From an uncultured Oscillibacter sp. (GTDB lineage: Bacteria > Bacillota > Clostridia > Oscillospirales > Oscillospiraceae), in assembly GCA_902476875.1 (NCBI GenBank), contig CABSFC010000012.1, positions 1-40,497 on the forward strand: 40,497 nucleotides of DNA, written 5' to 3'. Of the stretch, positions 32,801-40,497 are shown piece by piece. The position numbers and the translations under genes were made by a program. The notes beneath the pieces were generated by a model. The model made no database searches and was not told the DNA's origin. It worked only from the letters and a program-made list of their open reading frames with translations. Within the stretch, counting starts at the first letter, position 1. Every line of letters starts with the position of its first letter.

Positions 32801-34207
32801 TTGCATAACCGATATGAAAAAATATTCCCGGGCACCATTGTGGTGGCCGTGCTCATGATGCTGCTGGGCCTTCTGCTGGATGAGCCCTCCAACATCCTGC
32901 CGGGGCTGTACCACATCGTCACCATGCAGGACCTGCTGATCACCGACTATGTCTACATCGCCGGGGTGGGCGCCACGCTGATCAACTCCGGGCTGGTGAT
33001 GATCCTCTCCATCCTCATCATCAAGCTGTCGGGGGACCCCTTCAACGGCTTCACCATTGTGGAGATGGGCCTGATGGCGGGCTTTGCCCTGTTCGGCAAG
33101 AACATCCTCAACATCTGGCCCATCATCCTGGGCACCTGGCTGTACGCCAGATATCAGAAGGAGCCCTTCGCCAAGTACGCCTCCGTGGCCCTGCTGGCCA
33201 CCTCCCTGGCCCCGCTGGTCAGCTACATGGCCCTGGGCAGCATCCACGCCAGCATCCCGTTGGGCGTCGTCACCGGCGTGGTCATCGGTTTCGTGCTCCC
33301 CTCCCTGTCCGCCTATACATACAAGGTCCAAAACGGCATGAACCTCTACAACATGGGGTTCGCCTGCGGGCTGTTCGCCATGATGATCGTGCCCATCCTG
33401 ACGGCTTTCGGCGATCACCCGGACTCCGTCCTCTACTGGGCGGAGGGCTACAACGGTACCTTCACCATCGTGCTGTGTGTGCTGTGCGCCGCCTCCATTC
33501 TGACGGGCCTGTTCGCCACCGGCACCCCGGCCTGGGCGGTGTGGGCCGGCTACCGCCGCCTGCTGTCCACCACCGGCCGGGCCCCCAGCGACTATCTCCG
33601 CATGTTCGGCGCCGGGCCGGTGCTGGTGAACATGGGCGTCAACGGCCTTTTGGGGATGCTGTACGTCTACCTCGTGGGCGGCGACCTGAACGGCCCCACC
33701 CTGGGCGGCATCTTCACCATCATGGGCTTCTCCGCCTTCGGCAAGCACGCCTTCAACATCGTCCCCGTCATGGCGGGTATCGCCCTGGGGGCCTACGGTA
33801 TGCACTACACCCCGGACTACCCCTCCCTCCAGCTGGCGGGGCTGTTCGGCACCACCCTGGCCCCCATCGCGGGGCACTTCGGCTGGCCCTACGGCATCCT
33901 GGCGGGCTTCATCCACTCCGCCCTGGTCCTCCAGACCGGCGGCCCGGTGGCGGGGCTGAACCTTTACAACAACGGCTTTTCCGGCGGCCTGATCGCCATC
34001 GTCCTCTACCCCACCATCACCGCCATCGCCCGGCACCGCCGGCCCAAGCTGCGGGACGAGGACTACTACGACCTGTTTGAGGAGAGCGAGCCCATCGACA
34101 CCTCCTCCTGGCGCACCCGCGAAAAGGCCAACGAGCGCAGGGAGGAGACCGGGGGCCTCTACTCCGAGATGCCGGAGGACGAGGACGACCCCACCGAGGT
34201 GCACTGA
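32801..34207 (+). CDS. DUF1576 multi-pass membrane protein
   Basis: A 468-residue protein with about ten to twelve membrane helices and a charged cytoplasmic tail (about 420-468, rich in Glu, Asp and Arg). It starts at TTG 32801 with GGGGGA 6 nt upstream; no in-frame ATG fits better. It belongs to DUF1576, of unknown function. Two halves repeat the same words: GFALFGKNILNIWP (about 93-107) and GFSAFGKHAFNIVP (about 309-322), then MNLYNMGFACGLFAMMIVP (about 180) and LNLYNNGFSGGLIAIVLYP (about 385). A channel or transporter built from a gene duplication is the likely type. Confidence 0.9.
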   Translation: MHNRYEKIFPGTIVVAVLMMLLGLLLDEPSNILPGLYHIVTMQDLLITDYVYIAGVGATLINSGLVMILSILIIKLSGDPFNGFTIVEMGLMAGFALFGKNILNIWPIILGTWLYARYQKEPFAKYASVALLATSLAPLVSYMALGSIHASIPLGVVTGVVIGFVLPSLSAYTYKVQNGMNLYNMGFACGLFAMMIVPILTAFGDHPDSVLYWAEGYNGTFTIVLCVLCAASILTGLFATGTPAWAVWAGYRRLLSTTGRAPSDYLRMFGAGPVLVNMGVNGLLGMLYVYLVGGDLNGPTLGGIFTIMGFSAFGKHAFNIVPVMAGIALGAYGMHYTPDYPSLQLAGLFGTTLAPIAGHFGWPYGILAGFIHSALVLQTGGPVAGLNLYNNGFSGGLIAIVLYPTITAIARHRRPKLRDEDYYDLFEESEPIDTSSWRTREKANERREETGGLYSEMPEDEDDPTEVH

Positions 34208-34215
34208 GCGAGACG

Positions 34216-34248
34216 ACCCGGGGACGGCGGCAATTGTCCCCGGGTTTT
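34216..34248 (+). terminator. terminator of the DUF1576 gene
   Basis: ACCCGGGGAC and GTCCCCGGGT form a 10-bp stem with a 10-nt loop, followed by TTT, 8 bp after the stop codon. Confidence 0.85.
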
Positions 34249-34321
34249 CAGCGGGCATTTTTCATAAAAAATCACCCCCCGGCGGCCGGCGCTTTTGCTG
34301 ACACCCGGGGGAATTTGTCGG

Positions 34322-34350
34322 TTGTGCCGGCGGGGAAACCGGCGTATGAT
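34322..34350 (+). promoter_or_regulatory. promoter of the MMPL-GLUG operon
   Basis: TTGTGC (34322-34327) and TATGAT (34345-34350) are 17 bp apart, about 55 bp before the transporter start. Confidence 0.6.
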
Positions 34351-34406
34351 ATTGGATAAGTATGATATCTGTGGCGCGCCGCGCCCGCAAGAGAGGAGCG
34401 TTTGCT

Positions 34407-36905
34407 TTGAGCAGCAAGCAGCAGGACAGAGAGGAGAAGCGCAGCCCCGTGGAGGGGATCGCAACCTTTATCGTGGATAAGCGCAAGGCGTTTTATCTGC
34501 TGTACATCGGCGTGGCCATTTTCTGCGTGTTTTCCAGCGGCTGGGTGGACGTGAACGACGATCTGACCAGCTATCTGCCGGAGGAGACGGAGACCCGTCG
34601 GGGCCTGACGCTGATGGAGGAGGAGTTTATCACCTTCGGCACCAACCGGGTCATGGTGGACAACATCGCCTACGCCCAGGCCGAGGCCCTGGCGGAGACG
34701 CTGGAGCGGGTGCCGGGGGTGAAGTCCGTGGAGTTCGACGACAGCGCGGACCACTATGTGGGCGGCGCGGCGCTGTTCTCCGTCACCTACGACGGCACGG
34801 CGGACGACCCCGTCAGCCTGGACGCCCTGGTCCAGGTGAAGGAGGCGCTGGACGGGTATGACGTCTACGTCACCGGCGACACCGGCGCCGACGACTCCGC
34901 CAGTCTGGACGCGGAGATGCAGGTGGTCATGGTCATCGCCGTGGTCATCATCCTGCTGGTGCTGCTGTTCACCTCCCAGACCTATATGGAGATCCCCGTG
35001 CTGCTGCTGACCTTTGGCATGGCGGCGCTGATGAACAAGGGCACCAACTTTATCTTCGGTGAGATCTCCTTCGTCTCCAACTCCGTGGCCGTGGTGCTGC
35101 AGCTGGCCCTGGCCATCGACTACGCCATCATCCTCTGCCACCGCTACACCGAGGAGCGGGAGCGGATGGAGGCCCGGGAGGCGGTGGTCACCGCCCTGAG
35201 CAAGGCCATCCCGGAGATCTCCGGCAGCTCTCTGACCACCCTGTCCGGCCTGGGGGCCATGTGCTTCATGCAGTTTGGCATCGGCTATGACCTGGGGTTG
35301 GTGCTGATGAAGGCCATCGTGCTGAGCCTTTTGAGCGTGTTCACCCTGATGCCGGGGCTGCTGATGAGCTTCAGCAGCCTGATCGACCGGACCCACCACC
35401 GCAACTTCGTGCCCAAGATCTCCGGCTGGGGCCGCCTGGTGGTGAAGTCCCGGTACTTCATGCCGCCGCTGTTCGCGGTGCTGCTGGTGGGCGGCTTCAT
35501 CTTCTCCAACAAGTGCCCTTACGTATTCGGCCAGACCACCCTCTCCACCTTCACCCAGAACGAAAGCCAGATCGCCCAGCAAAAGGTGGACGGCACCTTC
35601 GGCGGCGTCAACACCATCGCCATGATGGTGCCCGCCGGGGACTACGAGCGGGAGGGCCGCCTGCTGCGGGATCTGGAGGCGATGCCGGAGGTCGACACAG
35701 TCCTGGGCCTTGCCAACGTGGAGGCCATGGACGGCTATGTCCTGACCGACCGGCTGACGCCCCGGCAGTTCGCGGAGCTGACGGACCTGGACATCGAGGT
35801 GGCCCGGCTGCTGTACTCCGCCTACGCCGTGAATCAGGAGACCTACGGTCAGCTGGTGTCCGGCGTGGACAGCTACGGCGTGCCGCTGCTGGATATGTTC
35901 CTCTTCCTCTATGACCAGATGGAGGAGGGCTATGTCTCCCTGGACGACGATATGGCGGCGGACATCGAGGACCTGCACGACCAGCTGGTGGACGCGCAGC
36001 TGCAGCTGAAGGGCCAGCGGTACAGCCGCCTGGTCCTGCAGCTGAACCTGCCGGAGGAGAGCCAGGAGACCTTTGACTTTCTGGATACCCTCCACACCGC
36101 GGCGGCGCGGTACTACGACGACTATCTGGTGGTGGGCAACTCCACCAGCGACTACGACCTGTCCACGTCCTTCAGCAACGACAACCTGCTGATCAGCATC
36201 CTGACCATCGTGTTCGTGATCCTGGTGCTGGTGTTCACCTTCAAGTCCGCGGGGCTTCCCGTGCTGCTGATTCTGGTCATCCAGGGCAGCGTGTGGATCA
36301 ACTTCTCCTTCCCCTATCTCATGCACACAAACCTGTTTTTCCTCAGCTATCTGGTGGTCAGCTCCATCCAGATGGGCGCCAACATCGACTACGCCATCGT
36401 CATCGCCAACCGCTACGTGGAGCTGAAGCAGACCATGCCGTTGAAGGAGGCCATCATCGAGTCCCTGAACGAGGCCTTCCCCACCATCATCACCTCCGGC
36501 TCCATCCTGGCCTCCGCCGGCGTGCTGATCGGCATCCTGTCCTCCAATCCGGCCATCTCCTCCATCGGCGTGTGCCTGGGCCGGGGCACGCTGATCTCCA
36601 TCTTCCTCGTCATGGGCATCCTGCCCCAGATTCTGCTGCTGGGCGACATCATCATCGAAAAGACCGCCTTCACCCTGAAATCCCACCTGCCCATCCAGGC
36701 CCACGCGGGCACCATGCGGGTGGACGGCCACGTCCGGGGCTACATCTCCGGCATGGTGGACGCGGACTTCAGCGGCACCGTGGTGGGCACCATCAACGCC
36801 GCTGTGGAGGCCGGGGCCGTTCAGGCCCAGGAGGCGCCCAGACTGCCCCAGGGGCAGAAGTCCAATGGAAAGGAGGCGTCTGAGGATGAGACGAATCGCA
36901 AATAA
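34407..36905 (+). CDS. MMPL/RND family transporter
   Basis: An 832-residue RND-superfamily exporter of the MMPL type, the kind that moves lipids or other hydrophobic cargo with proton flow. TTG at 34407 with GAGAGGAG 8 nt upstream is chosen. One helix (about 30-50) is followed by a porter-like domain and five helices. A second helix-domain-helices set starts near residue 345. The paired proton-relay motifs AIDYAIILCHRY and NIDYAIVIANRY, one per half, are intact. The cargo is unknown. Its last 20 nt overlap the next gene, which encodes a large surface protein, so the two are made together. Confidence 0.92.
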   Translation: MSSKQQDREEKRSPVEGIATFIVDKRKAFYLLYIGVAIFCVFSSGWVDVNDDLTSYLPEETETRRGLTLMEEEFITFGTNRVMVDNIAYAQAEALAETLERVPGVKSVEFDDSADHYVGGAALFSVTYDGTADDPVSLDALVQVKEALDGYDVYVTGDTGADDSASLDAEMQVVMVIAVVIILLVLLFTSQTYMEIPVLLLTFGMAALMNKGTNFIFGEISFVSNSVAVVLQLALAIDYAIILCHRYTEERERMEAREAVVTALSKAIPEISGSSLTTLSGLGAMCFMQFGIGYDLGLVLMKAIVLSLLSVFTLMPGLLMSFSSLIDRTHHRNFVPKISGWGRLVVKSRYFMPPLFAVLLVGGFIFSNKCPYVFGQTTLSTFTQNESQIAQQKVDGTFGGVNTIAMMVPAGDYEREGRLLRDLEAMPEVDTVLGLANVEAMDGYVLTDRLTPRQFAELTDLDIEVARLLYSAYAVNQETYGQLVSGVDSYGVPLLDMFLFLYDQMEEGYVSLDDDMAADIEDLHDQLVDAQLQLKGQRYSRLVLQLNLPEESQETFDFLDTLHTAAARYYDDYLVVGNSTSDYDLSTSFSNDNLLISILTIVFVILVLVFTFKSAGLPVLLILVIQGSVWINFSFPYLMHTNLFFLSYLVVSSIQMGANIDYAIVIANRYVELKQTMPLKEAIIESLNEAFPTIITSGSILASAGVLIGILSSNPAISSIGVCLGRGTLISIFLVMGILPQILLLGDIIIEKTAFTLKSHLPIQAHAGTMRVDGHVRGYISGMVDADFSGTVVGTINAAVEAGAVQAQEAPRLPQGQKSNGKEASEDETNRK

Positions 36906-39900
36906 GGCCGCCTGCCTGCTGCTGGCGGTTTGGCTGCTGGCGGGACTGACCCTGCCCGCCGCCTGGGCCGCCCCCGCCGGGGAGGTCGCCATCTCCTCCG
37001 CGGAGGACCTGCTGGACTTCGCCAAAAACTGCTCTCTGGACACCTGGTCCCAGGGCAGGACGGTGCGCCTCACCGCCGACATCGACCTCTCCGGCCGGAC
37101 CTTCGCCCCCATTCCCACTTTCGGCGGCACGTTCCTGGGCGATGGGCACGCCATCTCCGGCCTCCGTATCACGGCCAGCGGGTCCAGTATAGGCCTGTTC
37201 CGCTACCTCCAGGCCGGGGCGGTGGTGCAGGATCTCCAGGTCTCCGGCAGCGTGGCCCCCGGCGGCAGCCGCTCCTCGGTGGGCGGCATCGCGGGCGTCA
37301 ACGCCGGAGCCATCCGGAACTGCGCCTTCCAGGGCACCGTGAAGGGCGACGCCGCCGTGGGCGGCATCGTCGGAAGGAACGAGGAGGCCGGCGAGGTCGC
37401 CGCCTGCTCCGTCTCCGGCACCGTCACGGGCGAGAGCGCCACCGGCGGCGTGGCCGGACGGAATCTGGGCATCCTGCTGAAATGCGAGAGCTCCGCCAGC
37501 GTCAACACCAACGACCCGGATACCTCCTCCAGCCTGGAGGACCTGGCGTCCGGCAGCCCGCTGGAGGTCCTGACCGCCAACTCCGACGACAGCAGCCTGG
37601 ACACCTTCCTGGACAGCCACACCGACACCGGCGGCGTGGTGGGCTACTCCAGCGGCGTGGTGCAGAGCTGCTCCAACACCGGCACCGTGGGCTACCCCCA
37701 TGTGGGCTACAACGTTGGCGGCGTGGCCGGGCGGCAGACCGGGTATCTGGCCGGGTGCTCCAACGCCGGCACCGTCTACGGCCGCAAGGACGTGGGCGGT
37801 ATCGTGGGCCAGGCGGAGCCCTACGTGGCCCTGGACGCCTCCGGCGACACCCTGGCGCGGCTGCGGCGGGAGCTGGACACCCTGGACAGCCTGCTGAACC
37901 GCGCCCTGGACGACGCGGCGGCCAGCGGAGACGACATCTCCGCCCGCCTGACCGCCATCGGCGGCTGCACCGACGCCGCCCGGGACCACTCCCAGGTCCT
38001 GCTGAACGGCACCTCGGATTTCATCGACGGCAACATCGACTCCCTGAACACCCTCAGCGCCTCCGTCACCGACGCCCTGGACGGTCTGGAGCCAGCTCTG
38101 GACGATCTGTCCGCCGCGGCGGGACGGATGGAGACGCTGTCCGACCGTCTGGAGGACGCGCTGGACGCCCTGGGCGGCGCGGCGGACGCGGGCGGCGCCA
38201 TGGCGGACGCCAGCGGCGCCCTGGCGGACCTGCGGCTGGCGGGCAATTCCATGCAGGCGGCCGTCCAGGCTCTGGACGACGCGCTGGACGCCCTGCGGCA
38301 GGCCGTCGTCGTCAAGGACGAGACAGCGGTAAACGGCGCCCTGGCGGACCTGTCCGCCGCGGCGGAGGCCCTGGGCGGCTCTCTGGAGCAGGCGGGGGCC
38401 GCGCTGGACGCCCTGCGGGAGGCCCTGAACGGGAGCGTCCCCGGCGACGGCGACATCCAGGCGGCAGTCAGCGCCCTGTCAGCCTCCCTGTCCGGCATGG
38501 GCGGCGCGCTGGCGGACGCGGGCAGAGCCCTGGCCGCCCTCTCCGGCAACACTGAGCTGGACTGGACAAAGCTCCAGGAGGCGCTGCCGCCCCTTCGGAC
38601 CGCCCTGGAAAACGCGAAGACCGCCGCCGGACACCTGATGGACGCCATGGCGGACCTGCAGGCGGCGCTGAAGGACGCGGGCGGCCTCTCCAGCAGGCTG
38701 GGGGACGCCCTGAAAAAGCTGGGCGACACCGCCTCCCTGGCCGCCGGCCTGAGCCGCAAGCTGGAGAGCGCCTTTGACACTCTCCACAGCGTGGCGGCCG
38801 ATCTGGCGGCGGACGGCCCCATCGAATTCACCCCTCTGGGCCAGGAGATCCGGGACGCCAGCGACGGCCTGTTCAGCTCCCTGTCGGACCTGGCCGGTGA
38901 GATGAGCGGCCTGCAAAGCGCCGTCAGCGGCGCCGGGGACGCCCTGTCCGCCGACCTGCGGGCCGTCAGTCGCCAGCTGAACACCGTGTTTGACGTGGTG
39001 GCGGACGCGCTGGCGGAGGTGCGGGACGGCACGGACGCCGACTCGGAGAGCATCATCGAGGACACCTCCGACCAGGACATCGCCGCCACCCGCCAGGGCA
39101 AGATCACCGGCTGCCGCAACACCGGCGCGGTGGACGGCGACCGCAACGTGGGCGGCGTCGTGGGCTCCATGTCCATCGAGTACGACCTGGACCCCGAGGA
39201 CGACATCCAGCGCTTCTCCCTGGGCAGCACCTACGAGACCAAGGCCGTTCTGGAGGACAGCGTCAACCGGGGCGCCGTCACCGCCAAGAAGGACTGCGCC
39301 GGCGGTCTGGTGGGCCACATGGGCCTGGGCACCACCCTGAACTGCCAGAACTACGGCGACATCACCAGCACCAGCGGCAGCTACGTGGGCGGCGTGGCGG
39401 GCTGGGCCGACGCCACGGTCCGGGACAGCTATGCCAAGTGCGTCCTCTCCGGCGCCGACTACGTCGGCGGCATCGCGGGCTGGGCCGACCGGCTGACGGG
39501 CTGCTATGCCATCGTCAACATCGCCGAGGGCACGGAGTGCGTCGGCGCCATCGCGGGCAGTGCCGATCTGGAGGACGGCGTCCTGCGGAACAACCGCTTC
39601 GTGGACACCGGCACCGCGGGCATCGACGGCATCAGCTACGCCGGGATCGCCGAGCCGGTGGCGTTCGAGGCCCTGCGGGAGCTGCCCGGCGTCCCAACGG
39701 AGTTCGTTTCCTTCACCCTGACCCTCACCGCCGACGGCGAGACCGTGGCCCGGATTCCCTTCTACTACGGCGACGACCTGAGCCTGGTGGAGCTGCCGGA
39801 GGTGCCGGAGCAGACGGGCTGCTACGGCGCGTGGCCGGCGTTCGACACCTCCGGCCTGCACTCCGACATCACGCTGGAGGCCGTCTACACCCCCTGGGTC

Positions 39901-40368
39901 ACGCTGGTGGCCAGCTCCCGGCAGGAGGGCAAGCTGGCCCTCGCCCTGGCGGAGGGCCAGTTCACCGGGGACGCGGTCCTGGAGGTGGCGGACAGCGTCC
40001 ACACGCCTCCCGCCGCGGAGAACCAAGACCGGGAGACGGACGTCTGGGACGTCACCCTCTCCGGCACGGACCTGGGGGAGGACGACGCCGTGCCCCTGCG
40101 GCTTCTGAACCGGGGCGGCGGCAGCGCCACCGTCTGGCAGCTGGTGAACGGCCAGTGGCAGACCGTGGAGGCCACCGCCAACGGCCACTATCTGCTGCTG
40201 ACCATGACCGGCACCGCCGGGACCTTCTGCGTCCGCTCCAACCAGGGCGGCCCCCTGCTGGCGCTGCTGGCGGCAGCGGCGGCGCTGGTCCTGCTGGCGG
40301 TCCTGCTGGTTGGGAAGCGCCTGCGGAAAAAGAAGACGGCGAAAGCCGCGGATAAGGCGGCGGTTTGA
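36886..40368 (+). CDS. surface-anchored GLUG-repeat protein with helical insert
   Basis: A 1,160-residue secreted protein. The start at 36886 has AAGGAGG upstream and gives a clear signal peptide (cleavage near AWAA, residue 25). Residues about 30-310 are GLUG-type beta-helix repeats such as VGGIVGRNEEAGEVAACSV and VGGVAGRQTGYLAGCSN. Residues about 322-735 are an Ala/Leu/Asp-rich coiled-coil-like region (LDDALDALRQAV type heptads). GLUG repeats resume at about 737-920, followed by a beta-rich domain, a C-terminal helix (about 1122-1143) and a basic tail. No LPXTG motif. It overlaps the MMPL transporter gene by 20 nt and probably works with it outside the membrane. Confidence 0.88.
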   Translation: MRRIANKAACLLLAVWLLAGLTLPAAWAAPAGEVAISSAEDLLDFAKNCSLDTWSQGRTVRLTADIDLSGRTFAPIPTFGGTFLGDGHAISGLRITASGSSIGLFRYLQAGAVVQDLQVSGSVAPGGSRSSVGGIAGVNAGAIRNCAFQGTVKGDAAVGGIVGRNEEAGEVAACSVSGTVTGESATGGVAGRNLGILLKCESSASVNTNDPDTSSSLEDLASGSPLEVLTANSDDSSLDTFLDSHTDTGGVVGYSSGVVQSCSNTGTVGYPHVGYNVGGVAGRQTGYLAGCSNAGTVYGRKDVGGIVGQAEPYVALDASGDTLARLRRELDTLDSLLNRALDDAAASGDDISARLTAIGGCTDAARDHSQVLLNGTSDFIDGNIDSLNTLSASVTDALDGLEPALDDLSAAAGRMETLSDRLEDALDALGGAADAGGAMADASGALADLRLAGNSMQAAVQALDDALDALRQAVVVKDETAVNGALADLSAAAEALGGSLEQAGAALDALREALNGSVPGDGDIQAAVSALSASLSGMGGALADAGRALAALSGNTELDWTKLQEALPPLRTALENAKTAAGHLMDAMADLQAALKDAGGLSSRLGDALKKLGDTASLAAGLSRKLESAFDTLHSVAADLAADGPIEFTPLGQEIRDASDGLFSSLSDLAGEMSGLQSAVSGAGDALSADLRAVSRQLNTVFDVVADALAEVRDGTDADSESIIEDTSDQDIAATRQGKITGCRNTGAVDGDRNVGGVVGSMSIEYDLDPEDDIQRFSLGSTYETKAVLEDSVNRGAVTAKKDCAGGLVGHMGLGTTLNCQNYGDITSTSGSYVGGVAGWADATVRDSYAKCVLSGADYVGGIAGWADRLTGCYAIVNIAEGTECVGAIAGSADLEDGVLRNNRFVDTGTAGIDGISYAGIAEPVAFEALRELPGVPTEFVSFTLTLTADGETVARIPFYYGDDLSLVELPEVPEQTGCYGAWPAFDTSGLHSDITLEAVYTPWVTLVASSRQEGKLALALAEGQFTGDAVLEVADSVHTPPAAENQDRETDVWDVTLSGTDLGEDDAVPLRLLNRGGGSATVWQLVNGQWQTVEATANGHYLLLTMTGTAGTFCVRSNQGGPLLALLAAAAALVLLAVLLVGKRLRKKKTAKAADKAAV

Positions 40369-40372
40369 TGAC

Positions 40373-40409
40373 AAAAAGGGTGTACAGCTCTTCAGCTGTA
40401 CACCCTTTT
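40373..40409. terminator. bidirectional terminator
   Basis: GGGTGTACAGCT and AGCTGTACACCC form a 12-bp stem with a CTTC loop, with AAAAA to the left and TTTT to the right. It separates the GLUG gene from a convergent gene. Confidence 0.92.
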
Positions 40410-40414
40410 CCCAT

Positions 40415-40497
40415 TCAGGCTTTGGCGTGCCGCTGGGGCAGCGGCTCCGGAAGGGGCGGCAGGATGCGCTCCCGGCGGTAGATCTCCCGCAGCCGGC
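40415..40497 (-). CDS. 3' end of an unidentified minus-strand gene
   Basis: On the minus strand an open frame from the window edge ends in TGA at 40415-40417. The last residues read LREIYRRERILPPLPEPL followed by PQRHAKA. It lies directly behind a terminator able to serve the minus strand, which supports a real gene. The fragment is too short to name. Confidence 0.45.
   Translation of the reverse strand, partial: RLREIYRRERILPPLPEPLPQRHAKA

Noticed and set aside
34272..37172. 966-residue open frame antisense to the MMPL gene
   Set aside because: High-GC shadow: His/Gly/Val/Asp-rich composition with no domain, opposite a gene with intact RND motifs.
37850..39085. Tandem DNA repeat or phage tail-fibre module inside the GLUG gene
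   Set aside because: The repetition is in heptad-like protein composition, not in exact DNA copies, and no phage genes are nearby.

Overview
The window is a chromosomal segment of a high-GC, anaerobic member of the Clostridia. My best guess is the Oscillospiraceae (the Flavonifractor/Lawsonibacter/Dysosmobacter type). This rests on the mix of GC-rich codons with AGGAGG-type ribosome binding sites, pyruvate:ferredoxin oxidoreductase, formate-THF ligase, glycine and ZTP riboswitches, a YerC/TrpR-like regulator and a DUF1576 protein. The genus is an inference; no rRNA or marker comparison was possible. I see no CRISPR array, transposase, integrase or rRNA.

Region by region. 1-9.4 kb, mostly minus strand: tRNA-Val(GAC), hslO, a methyltransferase overlapping yerC, a plus-strand DUF3298 protein, a glycine:alanine-type symporter behind a tandem glycine riboswitch, two adjacent mgtC-like genes, an L-cysteine desulfidase, a ZIP metal transporter and a DUF1294 protein. 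9.5-16.6 kb, plus strand: a LytTR regulator coupled to a DUF3021-like membrane protein, a third membrane gene broken by one in-frame TAG, two tandem lipoproteins (the first with its ribosome binding site buried in a perfect hairpin), asnS, and fhs under a ZTP riboswitch.

16.8-26.9 kb is the clearest accessory-type locus. On the minus strand lie dctP-dctQ-dctM (TRAP uptake), a KduD-like dehydrogenase, a D-2-hydroxyacid dehydrogenase, a full nifJ and a fabZ-like dehydratase. An IclR regulator is divergent, with inverted-repeat operator candidates in the shared intergenic region. Together they read as uptake of an unidentified (hydroxy)carboxylate or sugar acid, NAD-linked oxidation to a 2-oxo acid, and ferredoxin-linked conversion to acyl-CoA. 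27.0-30.2 kb: pyk, then a visibly AT-richer MarR/SGNH-hydrolase pair carrying matching operator-like palindromes in front of each gene.

30.2-40.5 kb: a HIT protein, asparagine synthase, a DUF1576 membrane protein with an internal repeat, and a translationally overlapping pair made of an MMPL/RND transporter and a 1,160-residue surface-anchored GLUG-repeat protein interrupted by about 400 residues of helix. The window ends in the tail of a minus-strand gene. The strongest candidates for an undescribed system are the TRAP-dehydrogenase-NifJ locus and the MMPL-GLUG pair.
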